A model generated the notes under the pieces. It was not told the origin of the DNA, did no database searches, and saw only the letters and a program-made list of their open reading frames with translations. Shown in pieces: positions 9,984 through 18,741 of a DNA stretch of 64,000 nucleotides. The translations under genes and the position numbers were made by a program. The stretch comes from WHSW01 sp963729075 (GTDB lineage Bacteria > Actinomycetota > Thermoleophilia > Solirubrobacterales > 70-9): contig CAVSMU010000003.1 of NCBI GenBank assembly GCA_963729075.1, positions 1-64,000 on the forward strand. Reading direction: 5' to 3'. Numbering within the stretch: the first letter of the stretch is position 1; the number at the start of each line of letters is the position of its first letter.

Positions 9984-10544
9984 TCACTCGCCCTCGCGTC
10001 GAAGGGGCGTCTTCTCGATTGACTCCGCGAGCAGCATCTCCTTGGTGAAGATCAGATCGCTGCGGTTGTAGTCGGCCAGCTCGTATTCGTGGCCCATCGT
10101 GATCGCGTCGAACGGACAGGCGACCTCGCAGTAGCCGCAGAAGATGCAGCGGGCGAGGTTGATCTCGTAGACCGCGGCGTAGCGCTCGCCCGCCGAGACC
10201 CGGTCGGCCGGGTCGTTCTCGGCGGCGACGACGCGGATGCAGTCGGCCGGGCAGGCGGCGGCGCAGAGGGAGCAGCCGACGCACTTCTCCAGCCCCGTGT
10301 CCTCGAACCGGTGCAGCTTGTGGCGCCCGCGGAAGCGCGGATATACCGGCGTCTTCTCCTCCGGGTACTGGATCGTCAGCGGGCCTTCGATCACCCGCGC
10401 CATCGTCGTCTTCAGGCCGCGCAGCGTCTCCCCGAAGGCGCGGTAGGCGCCCTTCGCCCCGCCGGGCTCGGGGCCACGCTGGACCGAGACCACCTCGTCG
10501 GCGTCCTTGAGGTACGGGAACCGGGCGCTCAGGTCGTCGCTCAC
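9984..10544 (-). CDS. nuoI: NADH-quinone oxidoreductase subunit I, 2x[4Fe-4S]
   Basis: 186-residue iron-sulfur subunit carrying clusters N6a and N6b that pass electrons to NuoB. Both ferredoxin motifs are complete: CVGCSLCAAACPADCI near residue 88 and CIFCGYCEVACPFDAI near residue 134. RFRGRHKLHRFEDTGLEKC is the standard approach to the first cluster. GTG at 10544 overlaps the nuoH stop (GTGA). No odd features. Confidence 0.97.
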   Translation of the reverse strand: MSDDLSARFPYLKDADEVVSVQRGPEPGGAKGAYRAFGETLRGLKTTMARVIEGPLTIQYPEEKTPVYPRFRGRHKLHRFEDTGLEKCVGCSLCAAACPADCIRVVAAENDPADRVSAGERYAAVYEINLARCIFCGYCEVACPFDAITMGHEYELADYNRSDLIFTKEMLLAESIEKTPLRREGE

Positions 10545-11539
10545 GCGACCACCACCAGCACCGCCGTGACCAGGGCGTTCAGGGTCGCCAGCGGCAGCAA
10601 CACCTTCCAGCCGAGGCTCATCAGCTGGTCGTAGCGGAGCCTCGGCAGGGTGGCGCGCACCCAGATGAAGATGAAGATCAGGGCCAAGATCTTCGCGATC
10701 ATCCAGATCGGGTCGAGCCAGCCGGGCCCGGGTCCCATCCAGCCGCCGAGGAAGAACGCGGCGGCGATCCCCGAGACCACGAACATCTCCAGGTACTCGG
10801 CGAGCAGGAACGATGCGAACCGCGTTCCGCCGTACTCGGTCTGAAAGCCCTGGACCAGCTCGGCGTCGGCCTCCGGGAGGTCGAACGGCGCCCGGTTGGT
10901 CTCGGCGAAGCCCGCGACCATGAACACGAGGAAGCCGACGAACTGCGGGACGACGTACCAGATCTCGCCCTGGGCCTCGACGATCGACACGAGCGACAGC
11001 GAGCCCGCCATCATCACCGCGCCCAGGAGCGCCAGGCCCATCGAGACCTCGTAGGAGATCAGCTGCGCGGCCGAGCGCATGGCGCCGAGGAAGCTGTACT
11101 TCGAGCCCGACGACCAGCCGGAGAGCAGCAGCCCGTAGAAGGCAAGCGAGCCGAAGGCGAAGAAGTAGAGGACCCCGATCGAGACGTCGATCCCGTAGAA
11201 CCCGACCCCGTCCTTGACGTCGCCGAACGGCAGGATCGCGATCGTCGTGATCCCGGAGAAGATGACCAGCGCGGGGCCGATCGCATAGAGCAGCGGCACC
11301 GCCGCCGCCGGGCGGAACGTCTGCTTGCCGACGAGCTTCAGGATGTCGGCGAGTGGCTGCATCATCCCCACCGGCCCGACCCGGTTGGGCCCGTAGCGGT
11401 TCTGGAAGCGGCCGATCAGCTTGCGCTCGAGCACGGTCAGCACCGGGACGATGAGGAATACGACGAGGAAGATCACGATCGACTTCAGGATCAGGATCCA
11501 GGTCGCCTCCGCGTAGCCGACGTCGGCGATCGTGCTCAC
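10541..11539 (-). CDS. nuoH: NADH-quinone oxidoreductase subunit H
   Basis: 332-residue, eight-helix membrane subunit that forms the quinone-entry chamber with NuoB and NuoD. Signature stretches are ERKLIGRFQNRYGPNRVGP, LISYEVSMGLALLG, AGFAETNRAPFDLPEADAE with its acidic loop, and TEYGGTRFASFLLAEY. GTG at 11539 overlaps the nuoG stop as GTGA. Complete and ordinary. Confidence 0.97.
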   Translation of the reverse strand: MSTIADVGYAEATWILILKSIVIFLVVFLIVPVLTVLERKLIGRFQNRYGPNRVGPVGMMQPLADILKLVGKQTFRPAAAVPLLYAIGPALVIFSGITTIAILPFGDVKDGVGFYGIDVSIGVLYFFAFGSLAFYGLLLSGWSSGSKYSFLGAMRSAAQLISYEVSMGLALLGAVMMAGSLSLVSIVEAQGEIWYVVPQFVGFLVFMVAGFAETNRAPFDLPEADAELVQGFQTEYGGTRFASFLLAEYLEMFVVSGIAAAFFLGGWMGPGPGWLDPIWMIAKILALIFIFIWVRATLPRLRYDQLMSLGWKVLLPLATLNALVTAVLVVVA

Positions 11540-13956
11540 TCCGAACCCTCCGCCGGCCTGGCGATCTCGACCGTGCTCGCGCCTCCGAGGACGTTTGAGT
11601 TCTCGGTCGCCGTCGCCTCGATCAAGAACGCCGCGCCCGGACGCATGCGCTCCCGCAGCTCGACCCTCGCGCGCACGCTGGATCCGTTCGAGCGGACCTC
11701 GACCTCGTCGCCCTCGGACACGCCGAGTCGCTCGCCGTCGCTGGGGGCGAGCTCGACGGTCTGCGCGGGCGCGAGGAACCGCAGCGCCACGTTTCGCTCC
11801 GTGATCGCGTCGGCCCAGAGCGCCCGGTAGGTGCCGAGCCGCAGGCCGCCGCCGTTCTCAGCGGGCGGCGCGCTCGGCGCGGATTGTGCCTCGGGTGGCC
11901 TGGGGAACCCCGTGGCCGCGTCGCGCGCCGGCCAACGGACTCCGGTGCCACCGATCTCCTCGGGCGTGATGCCGCGGTAGAACGGGACCTCGGCGGCGAT
12001 CGCCTCGAGCGCCTCGGGGGCGGAGTCGATCCCGGTCTCGTCGCCCAGGCGCGCCGAGAGCTCGGCGAGCACCTGCCAGATCGGGTGGACGTCGCCCACG
12101 TGCGGAACCGCCGGGCGCAACCGCTGAACGCGGCCGTCGGGATGCGTGACGGTGCCCTCCTTCTCGGCATATTCCTCGGCCGGGAGCACGATGTCCGCGG
12201 CCTTGGTCGAGGCGTCGTCGAAGGCCGAGATCGCGATCACGGTGCGCGCCCGGCGCAGCGCCTCCGCCCAGCCCGGGCCGTCCGCCAGGTATCGGACCGG
12301 GTCCGCGTGCAGCAGGATCACGGCGTCCAGCTCGCCGTCGAGGAGCCCCTCCTTGATCTGCGCGAGCCCGCGGCCGGCCTCGGTCTCGGCGAACCCGGGG
12401 CGGGCACCGGGCAGGCAGCCGACCTCGCGCAGGCCACGGCCGTTGGCGCCCTCCGGGATCCCGATCAGGCCGGCGCCGGCGGCATCGGAGCGGAGCTCAC
12501 GCGCGCAGCGATGCAGCGCGGCCAGGGCCGCATCGCCGCCCGCGCCGCGCCCGAGGCGCTCGCCGTAGACGATCACCGTCTTGCCGGGACGAAGCTCGCC
12601 GGCGACGCGCTCGGCGTCCGCCGCGTACTCGCCCTCCGGCGCCCCGTTGCCGAGCTCGGCGGCGAGCGCGGTGAGGAACGCGGCGGACTCGCCCGGCGCG
12701 TACCGCGCGGTCTCCTCCGCGCCACCGTCGAGCGCGCTCGGGCGCTCGGAGGCGACCACCAGCCGCGTTCGGCCGTGGCGGACTGCGCGACGGATCCGGA
12801 GGTCGAGGATCGGCATCGAGTTGAGCGGGTCGGTGCCGAGGACGAGGATCGACTCGGCCGTGTCCAGGTCGCCGACCGATGCCGCGAGCTCAGGGGCGGC
12901 GAGGTCGCGCGCGAGCGCCGCGTCGAGCTCGTCGATCGCGGTGACGCTCGGCGACCCCAGCGTCCGGACGATGCGCTGGACGAGATAGCCCTCCTCGTTC
13001 GAGGCCTGGCCGCCGACGATCGCGGCGGCCCGCGGGCCCGCTGCGCGCAGGCGTTCGGCGGCCGCGTCGAGCGCCGCATCCCACCCGGCCCGCGAGCCGC
13101 CGACGCGCGGCTCGACGATGCGGTCCTCTGCGGCGATCATCTGGAAGCCGAACCGCCCTTTGTCGCAGAGCCAGCCGGCGTCGACGTCCTCGTTGTCGCG
13201 CGCGAGCACCCGCTGGACGCGCTCGTCGCGGACCGTGAACTTGATGTTGCACTGACTCGGGCACAGGGTGCAGATGGAGCCCGAGTCCTCGATCTCCCAG
13301 GGGCGGGCGCGGAAGCGGTAGGCCTCCGACGTCAGTGCCCCGACGGGACAGAGCTCGATGATGTTGCCGTGGAACGGGGCGATGTACGGGTGGTCGTCGA
13401 AGGTCCCGACGTAGGTGGAGGCTCCGCGCTCGAGCAGCTGGAGCTGCTCGTCCTCGGCGACGTCCTGCGAGAAGCGCACGCAGCGGTAGCAGAGGATGCA
13501 GCGCTCGCGGTCGATCCGGACGAGTGGCGAGAGGGGCATCGGCTTGCGGAAGTGGCGCTTGGGCTCGGTCACCCGGCTGCGCCCGGGGCCCCAGCCCAGC
13601 GCGATGTCCTGGAGCGGGCACTCGCCGCCCTTGTCGCACACCGGGCAGTCGAGCGGGTGGTTGACGAGTAGGAACTCGACCACCGCGCGCTGCGCCTCGA
13701 TCACTCGGTCGGTGCGGGTGTAGACCACCATCCCGTCGCGGACGGGGGTCGAGCATCCGGTCTGAAGCTTCGGGATGCCCTCGATCTCGACGAGACACAT
13801 GCGGCAGGCACCGACCGGGCCGCCCAGCTTCGGCTCGTAGCAGAAGACCGGAATCTCGACGTCGCCTCCCTTGGCGGCGTCGACCAGCATCTCGCCGTCG
13901 CGGGCCTGGACCTCGACGCCGTCGACGACGAGCGTGATCATGTTGGCGCTCGTCAC
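11536..13956 (-). CDS. nuoG: NADH-quinone oxidoreductase subunit G
   Basis: About 806-residue peripheral-arm subunit with an electron-wire N-terminus and a molybdopterin-oxidoreductase-like C-terminus. Cluster ligands are visible: [2Fe-2S] CYEPKLGGPVGACRMC; CPVCDKGGECPLQD; CILCYRCVRFSQDV; and the N7-type site CTLCPSQCNIKF with GWLCDKGRFG. GTG at 13956 overlaps the nuoF stop (GTGA), and an ATG follows at 13941; either could be the start. The C-terminal third (SNGSSVRARVELRERMRPGA) is the molybdopterin-dinucleotide-like beta-barrel. An in-frame upstream extension to 15042 lies within nuoF and is not real. Confidence 0.95.
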   Translation of the reverse strand: MTSANMITLVVDGVEVQARDGEMLVDAAKGGDVEIPVFCYEPKLGGPVGACRMCLVEIEGIPKLQTGCSTPVRDGMVVYTRTDRVIEAQRAVVEFLLVNHPLDCPVCDKGGECPLQDIALGWGPGRSRVTEPKRHFRKPMPLSPLVRIDRERCILCYRCVRFSQDVAEDEQLQLLERGASTYVGTFDDHPYIAPFHGNIIELCPVGALTSEAYRFRARPWEIEDSGSICTLCPSQCNIKFTVRDERVQRVLARDNEDVDAGWLCDKGRFGFQMIAAEDRIVEPRVGGSRAGWDAALDAAAERLRAAGPRAAAIVGGQASNEEGYLVQRIVRTLGSPSVTAIDELDAALARDLAAPELAASVGDLDTAESILVLGTDPLNSMPILDLRIRRAVRHGRTRLVVASERPSALDGGAEETARYAPGESAAFLTALAAELGNGAPEGEYAADAERVAGELRPGKTVIVYGERLGRGAGGDAALAALHRCARELRSDAAGAGLIGIPEGANGRGLREVGCLPGARPGFAETEAGRGLAQIKEGLLDGELDAVILLHADPVRYLADGPGWAEALRRARTVIAISAFDDASTKAADIVLPAEEYAEKEGTVTHPDGRVQRLRPAVPHVGDVHPIWQVLAELSARLGDETGIDSAPEALEAIAAEVPFYRGITPEEIGGTGVRWPARDAATGFPRPPEAQSAPSAPPAENGGGLRLGTYRALWADAITERNVALRFLAPAQTVELAPSDGERLGVSEGDEVEVRSNGSSVRARVELRERMRPGAAFLIEATATENSNVLGGASTVEIARPAEGSE

Positions 13957-15275
13957 GCCGCGCGGGCTCCCGTGGTCAGGGGGCGGTCGATGAGCGAGTG
14001 GTCGAGCTCGCCGGCGCCGGGCTCGCGTGCCGACTCGATGGCGGCCTCGAACTCGTCGCGGAACTTGGCGACCATCGAGCCGACCGGCATCGCCATCGAG
14101 TCGCCGAGCACGCAGAGGCAGTGCCCGATGATGTTGTCCTGGACCGAGGCGATGATGTCGAGGTCCATCGGGGTCGCCTCGCCGCGCACGACCCGGTCGA
14201 GCATCTTCGCCGTCCAGTTCGTCCCCTCGCGACACGGCGTGCACTTGCCGCACGACTCGTGGTGGTAGAAGCGCGCCGTGCGCAGGGCGAGCTCGGGGAT
14301 CGAGACCGTGTCGTCGGCGACGATGATCGATCCGGAGCCGAGCATCGAGCCCGCCGCCGCCAGGTCCTCGAAGGTGTAGGGGAGGTCGAGGTCCGCCTCG
14401 GTCAGAACCGGGGCCGAGGAGCCGCCCGGAAACCACGCCTTCACCCGGTGACCGTCGGGCGGGCCGCCGGCGAGCCCGAAGATGATCTCCCGCGAGGGGA
14501 TCCCGAGCTCGATCTCGTAGTTGCCCGGGCGCTGAACGCAGCCGGAGACCGAGACCACCTTGGTCCCCGGCGACTGCTCGGTGCCGAAGCCCTTGAACCA
14601 GTCGGCGCCGTTCTCGACGATGTGCGGGACGTTCGAGAGCGTCTCGACGTTGTTGATCAGCGTCGGCCCGCCGTAGAGGCCCTGGATCGCGGGGAACGGC
14701 GGCTTGAGGCGGGGATTGCCGCGCTTGCCCTCGAGCGCGTCGAGCAGCGCGGTCTCCTCGCCGCAGATGTAGGCCCCGGCCCCGCGGTGCACGATCAGCT
14801 CGACCCGGGCCCCACTGTCGAGGACGTTCGAGCCGAGAAAGTTGGCCTCGTACGCCTCGGCGACGGCGCGGTCGAGGATGTCGGCGATCTCCCAGTACTC
14901 GCCGCGGATGAACACGAACGCGTAGGTCGCGCCGACCGCAAGCGAGGCGATCACGCAGCCCTCGATCAGCTGATGCGGGTTCTTCTGCATCAACTCGCGG
15001 TCCTTGAACGCCCCCGGCTCGGACTCGTCCGCGTTGCAGCACAGGTACTTCTCCATGTCACCCCGCGGCAGGAAGGAGCCCTTCTTGCCCATCGAGAACC
15101 CGGCGCCGCCGCGACCGCGCAGGCCCGACGCCTCGAGCGAGCTCAGCAGCTCGTCGGGCTCGAGCTCGAACAACGCCCGGCGGACGGCGTCGTAGCCGCC
15201 CCGCCGGCGATACCCCTCGATACTCGCCAGATCGGGGGCGTCGATGTCCTTGAACAGCATGCGGTCGTCGGTCAT
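13953..15275 (-). CDS. nuoF: NADH-quinone oxidoreductase subunit F
   Basis: 440-residue NADH-oxidising subunit with FMN and cluster N3. FMN/NADH glycine-rich motifs are GLRGRGGAGFSMGKK and NADESEPGAFKDRELM; also RGAGAYICGEETALL. Cluster N3 is bound by ESCGKCTPCREGT and HCLCVLGDS. ATG at 15275 overlaps the nuoE stop (ATGA). The open frame continues upstream to 15467, but that is nuoE antiphase sequence and lacks homology. Complete. Confidence 0.97.
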   Translation of the reverse strand: MTDDRMLFKDIDAPDLASIEGYRRRGGYDAVRRALFELEPDELLSSLEASGLRGRGGAGFSMGKKGSFLPRGDMEKYLCCNADESEPGAFKDRELMQKNPHQLIEGCVIASLAVGATYAFVFIRGEYWEIADILDRAVAEAYEANFLGSNVLDSGARVELIVHRGAGAYICGEETALLDALEGKRGNPRLKPPFPAIQGLYGGPTLINNVETLSNVPHIVENGADWFKGFGTEQSPGTKVVSVSGCVQRPGNYEIELGIPSREIIFGLAGGPPDGHRVKAWFPGGSSAPVLTEADLDLPYTFEDLAAAGSMLGSGSIIVADDTVSIPELALRTARFYHHESCGKCTPCREGTNWTAKMLDRVVRGEATPMDLDIIASVQDNIIGHCLCVLGDSMAMPVGSMVAKFRDEFEAAIESAREPGAGELDHSLIDRPLTTGARAA

Positions 15276-15979
15276 CGGTCCTCGCTCGCTCGTCGCACGA
15301 GTCGCGGCTCGCCGGCCGCGGGGCGGAGGGTGATCGCCTTGTCGGGGAGCGGCTCCTCGCCGTTGCGCAGCGCTTCGATCGCCGCGATCGCGTCCGCGCC
15401 GTCGAGCGGCCCGTAGTAGCGCTGGTCGATCGAGGCCATCGGAGCGATGTCGCAGGCGCCGAGGCACTCGAAGCCCTTGACGAAGAACTCGCCGTCGGCG
15501 GAGCTGGCGCCGTGATGGTCGGCGTCGTGAAGATCGGCGCCGGTCGCCTCGCAGAAGGCCTCCAGCAGGTCGTCGGCGCCGCGCATCCAGCAGGAGAGGT
15601 TGTGGCAGACGAGAACGCGGTGGTCGCCGATCGGGGACGTGGCGAAGAGGTCATAGAAGGTCGCCACCGCCTCGAGGTAGGCGGGCGTGACGCCCATCAC
15701 CGCCGCGGCCTGGCGGATGCCCTCCGGGCTGCACCAGCCGTACTGGCGCTGGACCGCCCAGAGCACCGGGATCGCGGCCGAGCGCAGCTGCGGGTACCGC
15801 GACATCGCGGTCTCGATCTCCTCGCGCAGCTCCCCGGGTACGTCGACCTCGTGCAGCTCCGGCACGCCCTCGGCGTCGCCCGGGCGCATCGAGGCGATCA
15901 GCCGGCGCCGCTCCTCCGCCGTGAGATCGTCCGTGGAGCGCATCAGGTGCTCCGGCTGTCTTAAGTCTTCGTAACTCAT
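15272..15979 (-). CDS. nuoE: NADH-quinone oxidoreductase subunit E
   Basis: 235-residue [2Fe-2S] (N1a) subunit with a thioredoxin-like fold that docks on NuoF. Ligands are CHNLSCWMRG and GFECLGACDIAP, the usual C-x4-C and C-x3-C pairs. IPVLWAVQRQYGWCSPEGI is the conserved helical N-domain. The first 45 residues and last 30 are longer than in E. coli. ATG at 15979. This gene is separated from nuoD by 106 bp, the only real gap inside the operon. Confidence 0.96.
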   Translation of the reverse strand: MSYEDLRQPEHLMRSTDDLTAEERRRLIASMRPGDAEGVPELHEVDVPGELREEIETAMSRYPQLRSAAIPVLWAVQRQYGWCSPEGIRQAAAVMGVTPAYLEAVATFYDLFATSPIGDHRVLVCHNLSCWMRGADDLLEAFCEATGADLHDADHHGASSADGEFFVKGFECLGACDIAPMASIDQRYYGPLDGADAIAAIEALRNGEEPLPDKAITLRPAAGEPRLVRRASEDR

Positions 15980-16022
15980 CGCCTATGACCGCGCACGCCC
16001 GGACGCGGGAGCAGCATCAGAT

Positions 16023-16043
16023 GTCCGCGGCGTAGCCGCGGAC
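16023..16043. other. Perfect hairpin in the nuoD-nuoE gap
   Basis: GTCCGCGGC and GCCGCGGAC form a 9-bp perfect stem with a three-base loop. It lies in the 106-bp gap between the nuoD stop (16086) and the nuoE start (15979), while all other nuo junctions overlap or nearly touch. There is no U-run on either strand, so it is not a classic terminator; an RNA processing or stability element is more likely. Confidence 0.55.
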
Positions 16044-16085
16044 CAGTGGTTCGAGCGGGAGCGGAGGACGTGGCGCGAGTTGTTC

Positions 16086-17441
16086 TCACCGATCGACGCC
16101 GCCGAGGATCGGGTCCAGCATCCCGAGGTTCTGGATCAGGTCGGCGACGTAGCCCCCGACCGACATGTCGCGCAGCATCTGCAGGTTGACGAACGAGGGG
16201 TCGCGGAAGTGGACCCTCGCCGGCTTCGCGGAGCCATCGGCGAGCACGTAGCAGCCGAGCTCGCCGCGCGGGCCCTCGATCGCGTAGTAGACCTCGCCGG
16301 GCGGCACCCGGAAGCCCTCGGTGACGAGCTTGAAGTGGTGGATCAGCGCCTCCATCGAGGTCGGGAGCTCGTCGCGCGGCGGCAGCACGACCTTGCGGTC
16401 GTCGGCGATCCACGGCCCCTCGGGCAGGCCGTCGAGGCACTGCTCGATGATCCGCACCGACTCGCGCATCTCCTGCATCCGCACGCGGTAGCGGTCGTAG
16501 CCGTCACCGACCGTGCCGATCGGGATCTTGAAGTCGACGTCGCCGTAAGCGAGCGACGGATCGGCCTTGCGCAGGTCCCAGGGCTCGCCGGCCGCGCGCA
16601 GCAGCGGCCCGGTGACGCCGAGGTCGAGCAGCCGCTCGCGGGAAACGATGCCCACCCCCCGGGTGCGGTTGAGGAAGATCTCGTTGCGGTCGAGCAGGGC
16701 CTCGTATTGGCTCACCCGCACGGGCATCTCGGCGCAGAAGGCACGGAGCTTCTCCTCGAAGCCCACCGGGATGTCCTCGAACACGCCGCCGACCTGGAAA
16801 TAGCGCGTGTGCATCCGCTGCCCGGTCGACATCTCGAACAGGTCGATGATCGTGTCCCGCTCGCGGAGGGCGTACCAGAGCATCGACACCGCGCCGAGGT
16901 CGAGCGCGGTGGTCCCGATCCAGAACAGGTGCGAGTGGATGCGGTTGAGCTCGAGGTGGATCGTGCGCAGGTACGCCGCCCGGGGCGGGATCTCGAGCTC
17001 GAGCAGCTTCTCGACCGCGCCGCAGAAGGCCTGCATGTTGAAGAAGTAGGAGAGGTAGTCCATCCGCTCGACGAACGGGATCACCTTCCAGTAGCTCTTG
17101 TCCTCGCAGTTCTTCTCGATCCCGGTGTGCACGTAGCCGACGATCGGCTTCAGGTCGATCACCTCCTCGCCCTGGAGGCTGACCAGCAGTCGCAGCACGC
17201 CGTGGGTCGCCGGGTGGTGCGGGCCCAGGTTCACGGTCAGCAGCTCGTGCTCGGGCTCGAGCGCGATCCCGCCCTCGGTGCGCTCGATCGGCGACTCGCC
17301 GACCACCTCGGCCGTGGTCGCCGAGAGCACGTCGCCGCCGTGGGAGGGGCCGCCGGGGGTGCGGGTGCCGGCGTCGGTGCCGGTGCTCACTGAAGGCGGG
17401 TCAACGGCGCCGCGGCTCGGCTTCGCTTCGCTCCGCCTCAC
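16086..17441 (-). CDS. nuoD: NADH-quinone oxidoreductase subunit D with a repeat-encoded N-terminus
   Basis: 49-kDa-type subunit that builds the quinone site with NuoB. Landmarks are LTVNLGPHHPATHGVLRL (quinone-site His), YVHTGIEKNCEDKSY, FVERMDYLS, AYLRTIHLELNRIHSHLFW, and the C-terminal RDPSFVNLQML...LGMLDPILGGVDR. GTG at 17441 overlaps the nuoC stop (GTGA). The first 17 codons (VRRSEAKPSRGAVDPPS) come from a palindromic repeat found twice more in the window; a second GTG at 17390 (STGTDAG...) lies beyond it. The core enzyme begins near residue 45, so the extension is probably a disordered tail. Confidence 0.96.
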   Translation of the reverse strand: MRRSEAKPSRGAVDPPSVSTGTDAGTRTPGGPSHGGDVLSATTAEVVGESPIERTEGGIALEPEHELLTVNLGPHHPATHGVLRLLVSLQGEEVIDLKPIVGYVHTGIEKNCEDKSYWKVIPFVERMDYLSYFFNMQAFCGAVEKLLELEIPPRAAYLRTIHLELNRIHSHLFWIGTTALDLGAVSMLWYALRERDTIIDLFEMSTGQRMHTRYFQVGGVFEDIPVGFEEKLRAFCAEMPVRVSQYEALLDRNEIFLNRTRGVGIVSRERLLDLGVTGPLLRAAGEPWDLRKADPSLAYGDVDFKIPIGTVGDGYDRYRVRMQEMRESVRIIEQCLDGLPEGPWIADDRKVVLPPRDELPTSMEALIHHFKLVTEGFRVPPGEVYYAIEGPRGELGCYVLADGSAKPARVHFRDPSFVNLQMLRDMSVGGYVADLIQNLGMLDPILGGVDR

Positions 17442-17442
17442 T
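17393..17442. repeat. 50-bp palindromic repeat, copy 1 (nuoC/nuoD junction)
   Basis: Runs from AAGGCGGGTCAACGG to CTCCGCCTCACT and differs from copy 2 at one base out of 50. The ends (GGCGG / CCGCC) are inverted, and the middle holds the self-complementary octamers CGGCGCCG and GCCGCGGC, so the transcript can fold. On the minus strand it supplies the TGA of nuoC and the GTG of nuoD and then reads as SEAKPSRGAV in frame with nuoD. It looks like a small non-autonomous mobile repeat. Confidence 0.8.
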
Positions 17443-17968
17443 GCGACCACCCCGGGACCTGGTGCTCGTTGTGCGTGAAGATCACCGGCTCGCCGCCGAT
17501 CGGGAAGTCACGACGCAGCGGCCAGCCGACGTAGACCTCGGGCATCAGGATCCGGCGCAGGTCGGGATGGCCGCGAAAGACGATCCCGAAGAAGTCGTAG
17601 ACCTCGCGCTCCTGAAAGTCGGCCGTCGGGAACAGCCCGACGCACGAGTCCAGCTCCGGAAGCTCGTCCCCGCCTGGATCGGCGAGCGCAGCGCGGACGC
17701 GGATCCGCTCCATCCGATCCCGGTTGAGCAACTCGTAGTGGACCCCGAACCGGGGGGTCGCCGGCAGGTAATCGACTCCATGGACGCTGGAGAGGAACCG
17801 GTACTCCTGGCCCGGCGTGTCGCGGAGCCATGTCAGCACCGCGAGGATCTGCTCGGGGTCGACGATCAGGCAGGCCTGGCCGTGCTCGTGGTAGGTGCCG
17901 GGCACCGAGTTCGGGTGGGCGTCGCGAAGCTCGCCGGCGATCAGCTCGAGTCCGGGCGCATCGGGCAT
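17438..17968 (-). CDS. nuoC: NADH-quinone oxidoreductase subunit C
   Basis: 176-residue 30-kDa-type subunit of the peripheral arm. Signature region: CVGLFPTADFQEREVYDFFGIVF, then HPDLRRILMPEVYVGWPLRRDFP, matching the family's E-RE--D--GI-F-GHPDLRRIL motif. ATG at 17968 shares a base with the nuoB stop. It ends NEHQVPGWSQ at a stop formed inside the repeat at 17393-17442, so the native C-terminus may have been altered by the insertion. Confidence 0.96.
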   Translation of the reverse strand: MPDAPGLELIAGELRDAHPNSVPGTYHEHGQACLIVDPEQILAVLTWLRDTPGQEYRFLSSVHGVDYLPATPRFGVHYELLNRDRMERIRVRAALADPGGDELPELDSCVGLFPTADFQEREVYDFFGIVFRGHPDLRRILMPEVYVGWPLRRDFPIGGEPVIFTHNEHQVPGWSQ

Positions 17969-18741
17969 CAGTGGGTACCCGCGCCGCGCTGCGTCGGGCC
18001 GCCCGGCCCCTCGGGACCCGTGCTCTCCGCCGACGTCGCCACCGCCTGGCGTGCCCGGGCGTAGGCCGCCTCCGACGCCTCGGACGGCTGCCCTGCGATG
18101 ACGTCGTCGCGGGCCCACTCCTCGGTGCCGATCGCGTTGTAGCGCCGCCGCCAGCCCTGATCGGGACTGCCCTGGATCGCCCGCTGGAGCTTGTTGAAGC
18201 CGTAGAACAGCGCCTCGGGCCGTGGCGGGCAGCCCGGGATGTGGATGTCGATCGGCATGAACTTGTCGGCGCCCTGGACGACGGCGTAGTTGGAGAACAT
18301 CCCGCCGGAGGACGAGCAGGCGCCCATCGAGATCGCCCAGCGCGGCTCGAGCATCTGGTCGTAGAGCCGCCTGACGACCGGCGCCATCTTGATCGAGACC
18401 CGGCCCGACAGGATGATGAAGTCGGCCTGCCGGGGCGAGGCGCGCAGCGCCTCGGCGCCGAAGCGCGCCTGGTCGTTGCGGGGCGAGCCGACCGCGGCGA
18501 TCATCTCGATCGCGCAGCAGGCGAGCCCGAAGGTCAGCGGGAACATCGAGTTCGAGGCCGCCCAGCCGAGCAACTTGTCGAACGTCGTCGTCAGCACCGA
18601 CCGCTCCGCGTGCTCGACGAGCTCGGAGTCGTCGAGGTCGCCCCGCAGCAGATCTCGGGCGCGGAGCTGGCGAATGCGCAGGTGCTCGGGCGAGCCGGGC
18701 TCGGTCAGCGGGGCGAGGCCGCGCAGCTTCTCGCGCCTCAC
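17968..18741 (-). CDS. nuoB: NADH-quinone oxidoreductase subunit B
   Basis: 257-residue subunit holding terminal cluster N2, which reduces quinone. All four ligands are visible: the adjacent cysteines of FGLACCAIEM, the Cys of ISMGACSSSGGMF, and the Cys of IPGCPPRPEALFYG. GTG at 18741 overlaps the nuoA stop (GTGA). The N-terminus has about 45 extra residues and the C-terminus about 50 poorly conserved residues (ARARQAVATSAEST...), longer than the E. coli protein. Confidence 0.96.
   Translation of the reverse strand: MRREKLRGLAPLTEPGSPEHLRIRQLRARDLLRGDLDDSELVEHAERSVLTTTFDKLLGWAASNSMFPLTFGLACCAIEMIAAVGSPRNDQARFGAEALRASPRQADFIILSGRVSIKMAPVVRRLYDQMLEPRWAISMGACSSSGGMFSNYAVVQGADKFMPIDIHIPGCPPRPEALFYGFNKLQRAIQGSPDQGWRRRYNAIGTEEWARDDVIAGQPSEASEAAYARARQAVATSAESTGPEGPGGPTQRGAGTH

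Noticed and set aside
11536..15042. 1,168-codon nuoG ORF extending upstream over nuoF
   Set aside because: The upstream part is an arginine-rich shadow of nuoF in another frame; the real nuoG start overlaps the nuoF stop.
16023..16043. Rho-independent terminator after nuoD
   Set aside because: The stem is good but no T-run follows on either strand.
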